NCBI GenBank assembly: GCA_030549335.1
Contig: CM060193.1
Span: 61,161,146-61,225,145, forward strand
Source: Pontederia crassipes
Lineage: Eukaryota; Streptophyta; Magnoliopsida; Commelinales; Pontederiaceae
DNA: 64,000 bases
Reading direction: 5' to 3'
The position numbers were made by a program, and so were the translations under genes. Below, piece by piece: positions 13,057 to 25,610 of the stretch; positions within the stretch are counted from its first letter, which is position 1, and each line of letters begins with the position of its first letter. The notes under the pieces were generated by a model. That model was not told the DNA's origin. It ran no database searches and worked only from the letters and a program-made list of their open reading frames with translations.

Positions 13057-15425
13057 ATATACATTAATTGCAATTGATTGAACGCCAAGGGATGTCTCAT
13101 GAGATACTCAACAACAACCACAAAGTCTTATCACATTACATGGATCTTCCTTGAAGATACCCAAAAACATATAATAATATTCGATATTGATAGCTAACTC
13201 CTGGTCGCTTACAAAAAGATTAAGTTTAAATTTTTGTGAATATAAATTTTTTTTTGTTAAAATCTCACTTGTTGTCTGAGACTATATTTAAATAATCAAG
13301 TTCGATGATGAATTAAAATTTTAATTCGTAATCAGTGTTCATAACATCTTAGCACCAGCTGAGCTGAACAATCGGCGTCACTTCTCGAACATTAGGTGGC
13401 GAAAAAAAGTGGTCCCATCGATCCATGCTCATATCGAATAATTAATTAGTTAAACTTACTCTTGAAGAAAGTAAAAGGTATATATATATATATAATCCAA
13501 TTATTGAAAGTCCAAATGAGTAACGAACGTGCAAAAATTAATATTCGAGAAAATGGAACGTTAACTTTAGTAACCAAAAAATTATGTATATTTTATTAAT
13601 TAAGTTAGAGATCTACCAATAATAAATTCGAAATGTAATCAAATGTTTTTTTACGTGTTCAGCTCATGATTTTATTTTCTTTTAATTTGTATAAATAAAA
13701 TGTTCTAATCAATAAGTAAATAATCATAATGAATGACTAATTAAAATATATTACTCTAAAATAGAAAATTTAAATTCAGAAAGAAGGTAAATGGGAATGA
13801 AGAGCATTTGGCCTGGGAGTATCGGAATATATACATTTGCATAATTAAAATAAGTAATAAAAATAATACAATATATAGCGCATAGAATATAAAATTACGA
13901 GAACAAAAGATAAGAGAAATATTTGTATAAAATGACTAAGGAGTGACTTTAAAATTTTAATTAACAATACATATAACTAATCAAACTAATGATTATGTAC
14001 TTCCTAAAAATGTATTGCAATCAATATGAATCTTGTGAAAGTCGAAAGTTTGAACTTGTAAAGTATATAAATCCCATCATATAAAATTTCACTTAAACTA
14101 TATATATATATATATATATATATTAACACCCTAATTTAATCGTTTCTCATTAACTATAACTTACGAGATCCTTAATAATATTCTAAAAATAATCATAATT
14201 AATTATAATAATTATATTTAATAACTTAAAGTTTTTAGAGAAATTGTCTTGAAGTTTTGAGAACTTATAGATATCATAACTATGATGAATACAACTTTTT
14301 AGATAATTTGTTAGTTGTATATAGTATTATTTGCATACGAATTTAATATTTGTGCTACCTTTTTCAAGAGGTATCACTATCAAACACTTCTTAATTATTG
14401 TTTGATTTATAATGAATGGTGGATTCATCAATTGAATAATTATTGTGATTCATCGTTTATCATAAATTGAATAGTGATTAATAGACGTTCGATAATACTA
14501 CTCTTTAAAAAGGATAGTACAAATATTTTTTTCCTTTTTTTGACAATATTATTAAGGAATTTGCAATATACAACTAATGAAAGATGTAAAAGATGAAAAA
14601 AATATAGCGGAAACTTTTCCATTAGAACTAAAATTCTTTTGGTATATTATTCCATGTACAACAAGTCAACAACTCCACTGCAACCTTTGATCAATATATA
14701 ATATTTCCTTTCCACTGATTAGGGATATTGACATTATTGAACTAATTGGTTACTATGCATTGATCGCTGACTATAAAATAATCATAAAAGAGACTCTTCT
14801 TATCTTCATCTTGATTTATTTTTTATTTAATTGTTTTCTATTCTAAAGCGTTTACTGTCATTATTCTCTTTACTATTACTGATGACAAATTTGCAACTTT
14901 AGTTGGCTAATTTTTTAATCGAGGATTGAAAAACACTATATATATATATATATATATATATAGACGGCGAGGTCAAACTCAAGTGCATGTTCGGGATGGG
15001 GAATGGTGGACCAGGTGCATGCAATTGCAGAAACCAATCTTTAATTAATTAGGGTTTGAGCAAAGCAAACAATTTTTAAAAGTGTATTGTTCATGTTCAT
15101 TGTTTCCTTGATCGGCCTAGTTATCATGTCTGATAAAATAATTAGTTGACGGTATTACGATGCTTATTTATTGTGCAACCAAGAAAACGGGGTCTTAATT
15201 TTTTTTATAGTTTAAGTTTTGCCTTTTGACTCCTGTGAACAGAAGCATACATACATGTTTTAAATATTCATTTGATTTCATGATAAGATTAAATATACAC
15301 GCCAGGTGTAGACTACTTCATTTTGAAACATCAAAGAAAATATGCATCAAGATTGACCTCGTTGGCATATTTATATATGTGGTGCAATTCAAGAAGCATA
15401 AAACTAATAATCTATCATTTACGGT
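13057..15425. other. AT-rich spacer
   Basis: No gene was recognised. It contains (TA)n runs at 14099-14122 and 14936-14962. A short minus-strand open frame at 14440-14622 has no family features and is treated as chance. Confidence 0.6.
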
Positions 15426-17120
15426 CACTACTAGAAAAACGCTTATTACCGATGGTCCGGACCGTCGGTAATCAGCCTGAAAACCGTCGGTAATCAGCCT
15501 GAAAACCGTCGGTAACACAATTATCGACGATTTTTTAGTCGGAATCGATCCGCCGGAAAAACTCTCGTCGCAAACCGATTTGCGACGGTTGAAAAAAATT
15601 CGTCGAAAATATCGACGGTTCTGACCGTCGGAACAGTCCCTGACGGTTCGAACCGTCGAAATTTTCCGACGGTTGCAACCTCTGGAACAGTCCCCGATGG
15701 TTCGAACCGTCAAAATTTCTGACGGTTGCAACCGTCGGAAAAGGTCGGCGGTCCGAAGCGTCGAAATTTCCGACGGTTGCAACCGCCGGAAAAGGCCGGC
15801 GGTTCGAACCGTCGTAACTTTCGACGGTCGCAACTGTCGAAACTTTCGACGGGCGTCGCAACCGTCGATCTTTCGGCGGTTGCAACCGTCGCAAATATTT
15901 TTTAAAATATAAAAAAAATTAGCGGCCGGATCGGGCCGCGGCCGATCCGACCGGCCGCGGCCAAATCCGGCCGATCCGGCCGCTAGGGGCCGGATCCGAA
16001 CGCCCGACGACCGATCCGGCCGCCCGGCGGCCGACTGGAGGCCGGATCCGGCCGTCCGGCGGCCGATCGGCCGCTGGGGGCCGGATCCAAATGGCCACGG
16101 CCGGATCCGGCCGCCAGCGGCGAGATCCGGCCCGGCCTCTGGTCGGAGAGAGAAAGAGAGAGAGACGCCGGCGCGGAGCCGGAGAGAGAAAGAGAGAAAG
16201 AGACGCCGGCGTGGGGGAGGGTCGTCGGCGTTCGGCGCGGGAGAGGGTCGCCGGTGCAGGAGAGGGTCGCCGGCGCGGGAGGATCGCTGGCGTCCGGCGT
16301 GGGAGAGGGTGCTCGCGGCCGGGAGAGAGAGAGGAGAGGAGGGAGAGAGAGAGGAGTGGATGGAGGAGGGAGAGAGAGACGAGGGAGGAGGAGGAATATA
16401 AAAGAAAAAAGTGGAAAGAAAGCGAGAAAAGAAAAAAAAAGCGGGATAACGAAATTTTAATTACCGAAGGTTTCAGCCGTCGAAAATATAAATATTAACT
16501 ATTTTTATAATTATCGACGATTGTGATCGTCGAAAATATATTTATTTATATATAATATTTATTTTTTATTTTACCGACGGTTTGAACCGTCGGTAATCAT
16601 TACCATTACCGATGGTTTGGGCCGTCGCTAGTTATATTAATAAAATATTCTTTATATGATATTATTATACATTTATCGACGGTTACGACCTTCGAAAATT
16701 ACGATGGATTTTGCGACGGATGGATATCCGTTAGAAATATCGACGTTCCTAATCGTCAAAAAATTTAATAATAATATAACACATTTCATAATTTATTTTT
16801 TATTTCCGACGGTCGTGACCGTCGGAAAATTCGTCGAAAAAATTTAATAATAATATAAAAATATATATAATTTAATTTTTTTATTTCCGAAGATCATAAC
16901 CGTCGAAAAAGTCGTCGGAAATTGCGACGGATGGATATCCGTCGGAAATATCGACGTTCCTAATCGTCGAAAAATTAAATAATAATATAAATTATTTTTG
17001 ACAGTCATAACCGTCGAAAAATCCGTCGGAAACGTAACCGTCGAAAAATCCGTCGCAAATTGCGATAGATTTAGAACCGTCGAAAATTATCCGTCGAAAA
17101 ATCGCGATTTTCTTGTAGTG
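15426..17120. mobile_element. Non-autonomous CACTA (En/Spm-type) transposon, complete ends
   Basis: The left end is CACTACTAGAAAAACGC and the right end, reverse-complemented, is CACTACAAGAAAATCGC: 15 of 17 match. Both ends are flanked by GGT (15423-15425 and 17121-17123), the 3-bp target duplication typical of CACTA elements. The 1695-bp body has no transposase. It is filled with variants of CGACGGTT and AACCGTCG in both orientations, especially 15440-15900 and 16500-17100, consistent with subterminal transposase-binding repeats. A central GC-rich block at 15920-16130 repeats GGATCCGGCCG, and a purine-rich AGAGAG tract follows at 16140-16440. Mobilisation would need a transposase from elsewhere. 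Confidence 0.92.
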
Positions 17121-18400
17121 GGTACATATATCCAGTTGATCAACCAGCTGATCAAAAGAATTCCTATAACGATAATAAGTATATATTTAGATAAACGGGA
17201 TTAAATTAAACCTGTCACCGATCTTGATGCAAAAATATATATTTGTTTACGAATGAATGATTGAGATAAGTCGCAAAATATGATTGTTAGAAAAAAAAAT
17301 TGCCTTTAGCATTCTCATATCGAATAAAAAAATACATAGTCGTTAACCCATAATATACTTGTGAACAAAGTTATCAAGATCTCGATTTAGATCTTACGAT
17401 TTTACGATCTTACTACCCCTAACCGATTTCGATGTAAGATCTTAATGTCATCTTAATTTTAGTCACACGATCTTACGATCTTATCCGATCTTATACGATC
17501 CGATAGATTAATATAATCATTTAAATATTAATAAAAAGTATATATTTATGACAATAATAGTTAATTTATATGAAGCTTAATATTTATTATTTTTAATATG
17601 TTTTGATGTAATTTTGCTTAAGAATCAATAAAAATATGATTAAGTGAAATGTAATTTATGATTTAAATACGATAAAGCAATCAAAAGAATATTTATTTTT
17701 TAAATATATATATATATTATTAATAGGTTGGATCTTACGATTTTCGATCTACCCTCCTCCGATCTTATATAAGATTTCGACCTTTTCAGGATTGATATAG
17801 AAAAAAGCAAAAAATGTTTAAATGATTGAATAAAACTAATAAAAAATACATTCTTTACATTTCTTGATCGAGTTATTTGAAATTAAGGAAAGCACAATAT
17901 GAGGGTTGTCCCTCTTTTAAACCCCTTTGATACATGAACCATATTAAAAAGAATAAATAAATAAGGTTATATATAACTTATAAAAATTTCAATTTGATGA
18001 GCATCGTACCCCTCAAGGAAGGGACACATTTTATTTTCTAATAAATTCCTCTTATGATTCGAGGACAACTTTCCGTAGACATCACCGGTGCTCAATCGCA
18101 ATCGTTAGTCTCCTTAAAAATATCTACGTCATGTCATGAAACCAGTAGAACATTTATTTTCTTGCCGACATCTCCTCCTCAGGGGTTGACATCCATCGAT
18201 CATTATTGATTTATTTATTTGTTTATCTCCCCCTTCATAATTAATAAATAATATTAATATGGTTTGACTCGTTCCACATGGAAATTATAATAATGTGACA
18301 CGCTCTTTGTTCCTGGCCTTTGGAATTTATACTCGAGAAAGAATAATATCCCATGACAGCCGTATATAGCTGATGGATCAATACACTATTAGTAAAAGAG
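17121..18400. other. AT-rich spacer with a GATCTTACGAT-rich patch
   Basis: No gene was found. Between about 17340 and 17800 the words GATCTTACGAT, GATCTTA and TTACGATTTT recur on both sides of an AT-rich core. This suggests an old small transposable element, but no terminal repeats or target duplication could be defined. Confidence 0.4.
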
Positions 18401-18439
18401 TATGTTACGTATGGAGAGCTTGAAGAAATTGGTGGGGGG

Positions 18440-18900
18440 AGGGAGAGCGAGTTGCATCTTCCTCGTGTTGGATTATATATAACTTGTATCTTTTGTCTCA
18501 CTGACGATATTTCAACTAAACGTGGCAAAGTTGTTCAAACATGATTTTGGCTTCTATCATTTTTCTTATCCGATTGTCAATCGTGATTTTGACTTCCATC
18601 ATTTTTTTTATCCGATTATCAATGACAGTATTTAGAATGCATGATAAGATGAAAACTTAAATTTATCACTCAATTAATCTACGTCGCTTTCGACCATACT
18701 TGATGGGATGAGACTCTCAACAAAAATATTCTTATACAGAATAATGCACAAGGCTGGAGATGAGATTAAACAATTATATAATCGACTTACCTGAACGTCC
18801 ATAAAATTTAGTTCTAATTATGAAGTAAGGAGTTGAAGTAAACCTCGTCTTTTCTAGGGTATGAAGATTACTCGTATGCTACGACAATTTATGCAAGTGA
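18440..18900. repeat. Duplicated spacer block A, copy 1
   Basis: It shares long diverged stretches in the same orientation with 25190-25610. Examples are TTCCTCGTGTTGG followed by a TATATA run, TTTGTCTCA, GGCAAAGTTGTT, and GAGATGAGATTAAACAAT versus GAGATGTGATTAAACAAT. No coding content was recognised. Confidence 0.65.
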
Positions 18901-19849
18901 TACCATCTTACATCCAATTTGGTATCAAGTTGATCGATTCGAAACGAAAAGATTTAACTTACCTAAACGTTATCATCATATAATTGATTCATCTTGAAAA
19001 GAAACTCATGTTTTAGATAGGTCACAATTCACCTTCAAAAATTAATGCTACTTCAACTCAGATTCAAATTAACATTTTGGTGTACAAAAATTCTTCTATC
19101 ATAATATTAATTATCTCATCCTGTAAAAAATTAACTTAATATCACCAATGTTTTTTCTTTTCATTTTGTAATATTTTTCAAAACTCTAGTTTTATATCTT
19201 ATTAATTCATGAAATTAGATAATTACTTAATTAATAGTTATTTTTATGAGTTTGACATTATTTAACTTTTTATTATATTAATTAAATTATTAACACATGG
19301 TAGTGATCAATTTTGCTATTCATCTTATATGCATCAGAAAAATCCATAAATGAATCTTTTCCTTTCCACTGTTTGTAATGTTTGACAACCACCTTTATTT
19401 ATCCCTATTAATTCCTTTGTTTAACACTGACAATTTAGTATTAAAAATAATGTAAGGAAAAAAATAATACTAAAAAAAATCAAATTAAGCTGACATAATT
19501 GATTGGTCGAAAAGTTGACCGAAGCTAATAGTTTCCAATTTGGTTTATCAATCATTAAATTCTAAATTACTCAAATATTAATAATCTTAATATTGAGAGC
19601 CTCGAGTGAGTACTCAAAAACTTAGTTAGTTAATTCTTTAAAAAAAGTTTCCAATTCAATTAATATTGATGAACAGCAAAAAAAAAATTATTGGACAAAA
19701 AGAGGAAAAACAATTTTAGCTGTCCGATGGTCTGATTCAGCACCGAAAAAAAAATCTGATCATAATAGACAGAATATATAACTGGAGAGAAACAATAAAA
19801 GGAGATAATTGATAAGACAATGGGGCACGCAAGATGGCTACGATTATTA

Positions 19850-20400
19850 ATTTTGTCTACAGAATGACGTTGTCTCCATGCATCACTCCAAACATTTGGC
19901 AGAAAGAAAAATGTACCTCATGTTCTTGGACGTTTGCCTGCACAGGGATGCATTCCTGCTCCATAACTGAGACAATTATCGACAACTCAATCGGTTGGAA
20001 CTTCAAATTTTCGTTAGGTGAGTTTCGAAGCTAATTGTTTTCGTTCTAATTAATGATAAAGTTATATCAAATGATTATAGACAATATTTCAAAATACGAG
20101 AGAGAGAGAGATTGTTAATGTGATGTAAGAAAAAACACAAACTTTTTCTTTTACCTCTACCATATAGATAGATAGATAGATAGATAGATAGAAGATAGAG
20201 ATTGCGGTGATCTAAGAAAACACACAGAAGCTTCTGTGACCTAGCTCTACCATGCATGCATGGCTTGTCATCATCGTCCACGTCGTCTTAGATCTCCGGC
20301 AGCCCACATGCATGGATGTGCATACTGTGCAATCAGATCAATCAGCTTTTAGTGTTTCTTAGTTTGACTCGCAACTCGCCGCCGGATCCCATGCATCACT
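19850..20400. repeat. Duplicated spacer block B, copy 1 (partner is inverted)
   Basis: Segments at 19860-19965 (TGTCTCCATGCA, AACATTTGGCAG, GGACGTTTGCCTGCAC) and 20290-20400 (AGATCTCCGGCAGCCCACATG, CGCCGCCGGATCCC) match 27370-27955 as reverse complement. The small open frame at 19834-20034 lies in this block and is not supported as a gene. A (GATA)n run of about 28 bp lies at 20164-20191. Confidence 0.7.
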
Positions 20401-20499
20401 TCATAGATTCTTTTTTTTACTTTGCATTTAGTCAAAATGTGTTTTAAGTCGCATTTTGGTGACTAGATTAATGCATCCACGATATTGGATTATATAACT

Positions 20500-21600
20500 T
20501 CTTGTGGATAGCAATTTTTCAAATTTTTTTAAACAAAGACTTCTTCGATATGGACACCAAAAGAATAGCAATGCACTTTGAACTACTACACTATTTTGAT
20601 GATATTATACTCTTAAGAGCTATTTGGTATGACCGTATGAGAATAATGATAAGAACATATACTTGTTCCTCTCGTGATAGTAACCAAAAAATATTATAAG
20701 AATTGAGATTTTTTGGAACAGGTTAAATTTAATGTATTAATCATTTTTTTTTCTAAAAGCTTAAGTCGTTAGGAAGCACGTATCATTTATTTTATATTTT
20801 TAATATTCTTCCTCACGTGTGAACTACTGACAATTTTTTTATCTAGCTCAAACTCAACACATCGACAACTAAGAAAGAAAATTACTTTTTAATAAGAACC
20901 TAACGAGATTTGAACTCAGAACATCTGACTCTGATTCTATCTTAAATTTGATGTGCTAATTAATTTTTCTAAAAACTTAATACGCTAGGAAGATTAACAT
21001 CGTTTATTTTATATTCTTAACAAAATATCATCATTGTTTTATCTTTCTTCTCAGTAGAGCGAGAAAAGAAAAAAAAATATTAAATTCTTAATTAAGACAA
21101 CAACAATTTATTCTTATCCATTTTTAACGTAGAAATATTAGATTCTCTAATCAAACACTCTTTAATATATGAAAAGCTCAATTTAAGACGTCTAGTTCCA
21201 TCAAATCATTAATTAATTTGATGGTGAAACGGCACACGGTGACTCTCTTTTTCCCGGAAGAAGAGATGGATCGATCGATAGATCGAGAGCCACTTCCGTC
21301 AATTAGTAGCTCTGATCATTTTGATGGCGCCGAAATCGAATCCAACACAAATTCATCATTGCGAGATCGATCGATCGATTTTGCTTCCCCCATGTTTCTT
21401 GTCGGATCATTTATCGGACAACACATGTTAATTTGGTCCAGCATTTTCTTTTTTTTAAAAAAAATATATTATTATTATTTTACTTCATGTTATAATAAGA
21501 CAATTGAATGATTTGTTGAATCTGATGACACATGAAGGCCTATCTGTTAAATCAAAACTTTTTAATAGTAGAATTGTCCCAAGATATATCATGTTTTGTT
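20500..21600. repeat. Duplicated spacer block C, copy 1
   Basis: It matches 30130-31040 in the same orientation. The best part is about 21175-21370 against 30477-30665: AAGCTCAATTTAAGACGT, TTAATTTGATGGTGAAACG, ATTGATCGATAGAT-like, and GGCGCCGAAATCGAATCC. Extra sequence at about 20700-21170 is absent from the other copy. No protein family was recognised. Confidence 0.7.
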
Positions 21601-21976
21601 GCAAAAGTAACCTGGGAATTAGTTAAATATAAGAATGAGTAAAAGTATATTTTTAGGACATAATGTTCGTCCTACTAAACTATGATGGCAGGACCATCCT
21701 CTTAATCTTATAATCCGTCGGACGTAGAATCGACGGCGATGGGAAAGTGCGGTTCGCGACACCGATTACCAATGGTTCACCCCGGTTCACATCTCTCCAT
21801 CGCTCTGCGAAGTTGTTTCCTCGTGCGATGATGAACTCATCTCTCTATCGTCATTTGAACAAACTTGTCTCCTCGTCATCGGCGGTTGAGGTGGTAGGAC
21901 CATCGCGAGATCGTCTCCTCATCGATCTGCCCTAGGGAACCCACCTCCTTGCATGCGCCTAAATGAACTTGTCTCC

Positions 21977-22273
21977 CTATCGTCGTTGGAACGAACTCGC
22001 CTCTCGTCTCGACTCCTCGGCCTCCATCACGGCGACGGAGCTTGCCCGCATGCGCGAGACAATGCAGCAGATCGGGCAGGAGTGACAGGTGGCGAGCCAC
22101 ACCTCCATGCACCGGAAGTGGAATACATGGCTGCGGATGGGCATCAGTCGGACATGCTCACCATCCACCAACTCCTCGAGGTATGTGGCGCACTCCGGCG
22201 CCCCAACCACAACCATCTTTCCGGCAGTGAACAAGACTGTCGTGGGCAGAGAGGAGGCCTTGGTAGAAGGCAT
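21977..22273 (-). pseudogene. RING-H2 finger (ATL-like E3 ligase) fragment with lost zinc ligands
   Basis: The minus frame contains YLEELVDGEHVRLMP, then SHVFHFRCMEVWLA and CPIC, the pattern of a plant RING-H2 domain (22067-22192, residues 28-69). In the C-C-C-H-H-C-C-C ligand set the second cysteine is Tyr31 and the third is Arg47; the other six are present. Flanking sequence lacks the transmembrane and GLD regions of ATL proteins. With two ligands missing, zinc binding and ubiquitin-ligase activity are unlikely, so I call it a decayed fragment. Its parent is not in the window. Confidence 0.7.
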
Positions 22274-22741
22274 CTGTGGCAGTAGCTGCTGTTGCGATCA
22301 CCTATCACGGACGTACTCCAAAAATATTATTTTAACATAATCATGCTTCTAATTATAATATTAAGTTAATTTAAATTCTTAGAGAGTCAAGTTTATGTGT
22401 AGCAATTAACTTTTGGATTAAAGCATGCATAATGATAATTAAATTATCGATAAGCATTATAATAAAAATATAAGATTATTAGGAATAAATTTTAATATTT
22501 ATAAATATTATAATAAACATATTTAACTATGATTAACTACTGCTAATTAGAGGTAACACTATTTTTTAACAAAATAATATGATTGGACCTTCATTTTAAC
22601 CAATAAAATTTCAAGCAGCTAAAGCATTGCTTAGAAATATATTTTTGTGAACCGCCACATGACGTGTTAAAATTATGAAAAAAATATATCACTTATTTTT
22701 ATCTTTTGCTAGCCTAAAACCTTCCAAGACGAAATTCCTAG

Positions 22742-24465
22742 TGTAACAGCCGGAAGAAATTCGACAACATCGCTGGGTTAAGGTGAATTTTAAAATATGA
22801 AATTAACCTTCAATTTCAGCTGATCATAGATTCATGTTATCTCTCTATAAATTCTAAAAGTTTACATGATTCGTACTTTCTACGTTAGCTTTCCATGTCT
22901 TAAGAATCACTTAAAAATGAGTTTTATAAAGAAAGGTATGAACCAGCTTCATGGGTCGCTCACTCTGTCCTGAGTTAGAGATAGGTCCACCTTATCAATT
23001 AGGACATGATTAGGGTAAATTGATTAGGGTTTTAAATTTGTATATGCTTAACTAGACTTGCAAATGGTTTAATGAGAAGTGGAATCATCCAATTTGGACT
23101 TGTATACATGGAGAAATGAATTTTTCATTTCATACGCCTTCTACTATCTGGTTTCAGGACAGAGACAAAACATGAGCCGAGTTGATTATTTTTGTTAGAG
23201 GGACATACAAATTTAGATTCTAGAAAAATTAGGATCTCATAAAATGGATAAGTATTGTTAAAAATATAAATTATGCTTTCAGTGACACACAATTGTCCAA
23301 AACATAAATTCTAGGTCAGATTGTCTTGGAATTTATGACTTGACCACTTGAAATTAGTTAATTATATTTGAGGTTGAAAAATCTTATTAAGTTTAGTTTC
23401 TAATTTATTCAGAATCATAAGATTTAAATTTATGATTAAGAAGTTATGAATTATTTATTAATAGACACAGTCTATAAATATGAGGTAATACCTTGACAAA
23501 CTTTGGGAGATTAGGTAGTAATAAATAGTTTGACGTGTGTAATAGCCTATGGACGTAGACACCTGAGATTGAACACTAAATATATGCATTCTAAGGTGTA
23601 TAAGAATTCATGCATCATGAGCATGCATTGCATATTATTTTTACCAGTGATTGGAAAGTAAAAAGACATCAATTTGTAGGAAATCAACAAGCTACAAGTG
23701 AAAAGAGGAATATTTAATATACCTCCTTTGAAAAGATCGATAAAATATAAGGTGAGTGGATAAATTTATAACATAAAAACTTATATATATTACTTCTTTT
23801 ATTTATGATATTATTTTAAGAAAAAATTATTATCATTATTATTGAAACATATCTTGAGTTAAGATATGATATGTTTCATATGAGATGGAGTAAATTTTTA
23901 CATGAAATATTTTCAAGGAACAATGCTTTTGAAGTTAAAATAAGTTTTAGTTGTTATTAATATTTAATTATTATATGTGTATTTTGAATATTATTAAACT
24001 CCATGTGTTCATTGGTCACACTAGTTGAAAAGGTCTTTGGGACCACAATTAATATGCATGATGTCTTTAGGGTGTATATATAGTGTATTTGCCCTTTGGG
24101 GGCTATTTTGCGTGCACGTATTGATCCATGATATGCTCTGTGTATTCGAAAATTATTATTATGAAGATCTGCTTAACTGTATGACACGCAATCATGAAGA
24201 GATACGTATTGATCCATGATATGCTCTGTATATTTTAGAATCATGATTATGAAGCTCTACTTAATTGTATAACACATTATCACGGGAGATTGACTCATGA
24301 TGAGTATGCGAAATGACACATATGTAAAGTTTAACTGTGAATATGATGATATCTTGAATTACTTTTATTTATGTAAAAATTTATATGATTTGATAACTTA
24401 TGTTATATGAGTTATACTTTAAATATTTTTTCATATGAAGAATCCGACAGAGCAAGCAAGATTGT
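22742..24465 (+). mobile_element. Possible solo LTR, right end undefined
   Basis: It begins TGTAACAGCCGG, close to the TGTAACGACC-type start of the solo LTR at 56250. It includes a TATA-like TCTATAAATATGAGG near 23470 and GCATCATGAGCATGCATTGCATA-like sequence near 23610, features common in plant gypsy LTRs. I could not find a matching CA end or a target duplication. Two tandem copies of an 88-bp unit lie at 24118-24293. Confidence 0.4.
24118..24293. repeat. Tandem duplication, period 88 bp
   Basis: Both copies start GTATTGATCCATGATATGCTC (24118 and 24206) and run through ATTATGAAG.TCT.CTTAA.TGTAT, with about 80-85 percent identity by eye. Confidence 0.8.
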
Positions 24466-25150
24466 TGTAACTCAAGAGGTTGAACTTTCTACTTCTTTCT
24501 ATATGCTACTGTGAAGCATAGTAAACGGACACAGGCATAGTTATCATGATTTCTGATCTAGGCAGCTAAGCTCTTGACCAATCTCAATATTGTTATGAGA
24601 ACTTTACATGCATGTAAGTAAGATTTAATAGGATCTTAATTTAGGCCATATTCTAAAATTTTAATTATGATTGTATGATTTAATAATTATTTAAATAAAT
24701 TGAAATAGTTCAAATTTTATAACTCGATCTGATCTTCAATTTTAGTTTAGACCCCTTTCCAAGATTTCAATCTTGAACACAATATTCTTGCAGAAGTTAT
24801 GCAGACAGACATTCTCATAGCAGCATATGTGCAACATGAATTAGGTTGAACAAAGATCTCTAGTTATAAGGAGGTCATGTTTTTAATGAAAAGTTTTATT
24901 TCGATATACTTCCAGAAATCATTTAATATCCATGTCAATGAACCACTTTGGACTCTCTTCATCCCAGAAATTATGATTCTTCATTAATTAGTCGCATATG
25001 AAAAATGGCATGAAAGATTGTGAAGCTTCATAATTAATTACATGCGAAACCCACAGTGGCATGGAGGTTATGACTCTTCATGATTAGTTAAATGTGAACC
25101 AAATGATGACTCAACATATAGCACTCAATTTTGGACGGGTATCGATTATA
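24466..25150 (-). pseudogene. Fragment of the NADK2 gene (exon 5 end and following intron)
   Basis: Three segments match, in the same order and orientation, the NADK2 region at about 36360-36560. They are 24475-24540 (GAGGTT.AACTTTCTAC.TCT, CATAGTAAA.GGACACAGG), 24800-24890 (AGTTATAAGG.GGTCATG) and 25105-25150 (ATA.CACTCAATTTTGGAC.GGTAT). The last two correspond to the 3' end of coding exon 5 (36518-36742). Insertions of about 240 bp separate them. It is non-coding now, and indicates a local duplication of part of the gene about 12 kb away. Confidence 0.7.
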
Positions 25151-25189
25151 ACCTCTTCAGTTAATTATAAGGCAGAGAGAGAGAGAGAG

Positions 25190-25610
25190 AGAGAGGAAAA
25201 ATCATTAAGATATCAGTTTCTATTTGTTTGGAGTCATATTTTCCTCGTGTTGGTTTATATATACTTTTATCATTTGTCTCATTGTTGATACTTCAACCAA
25301 ACGAGGCAAAGTTGTTTAAATTATGATTTTGGCATCTCTCTCTTAACACCATACAAGTCTTAACAGACAATATTTAATATGTTGCATGCCCTAATTTAAT
25401 TTTGCACGCATGATGTTGTCATAGTCTAAATTACACCAACCAATCGGCATAATTAAAGAATCATCCACAAGGGGAGATGTGATTAAACAATCATATATTA
25501 TACGATCGGTAGCATGACCTCTTTGAAAAGAACACCTCCGGTTCTGTTTTCTCTAGTTATGAAGCTTACTCGTTAGTTATAAGTTGAGTTCGAAACGAAA
25601 ACATTTCTTG
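25190..25610. repeat. Duplicated spacer block A, copy 2
   Basis: Partner of 18440-18900 in direct orientation. A short GA run at 25172-25194 precedes the matching part. No gene was seen. Confidence 0.65.

Noticed and set aside
16091..16498. 135-codon plus-strand open frame inside the CACTA element
   Set aside because: The translation is Arg/Glu/Gly low complexity from GC-rich and AGAG repeats, with no transposase motif.
22742..24465. Confident solo LTR call
   Set aside because: The start looks right but no CA end or target duplication was found, so it is kept only as a low-confidence feature.
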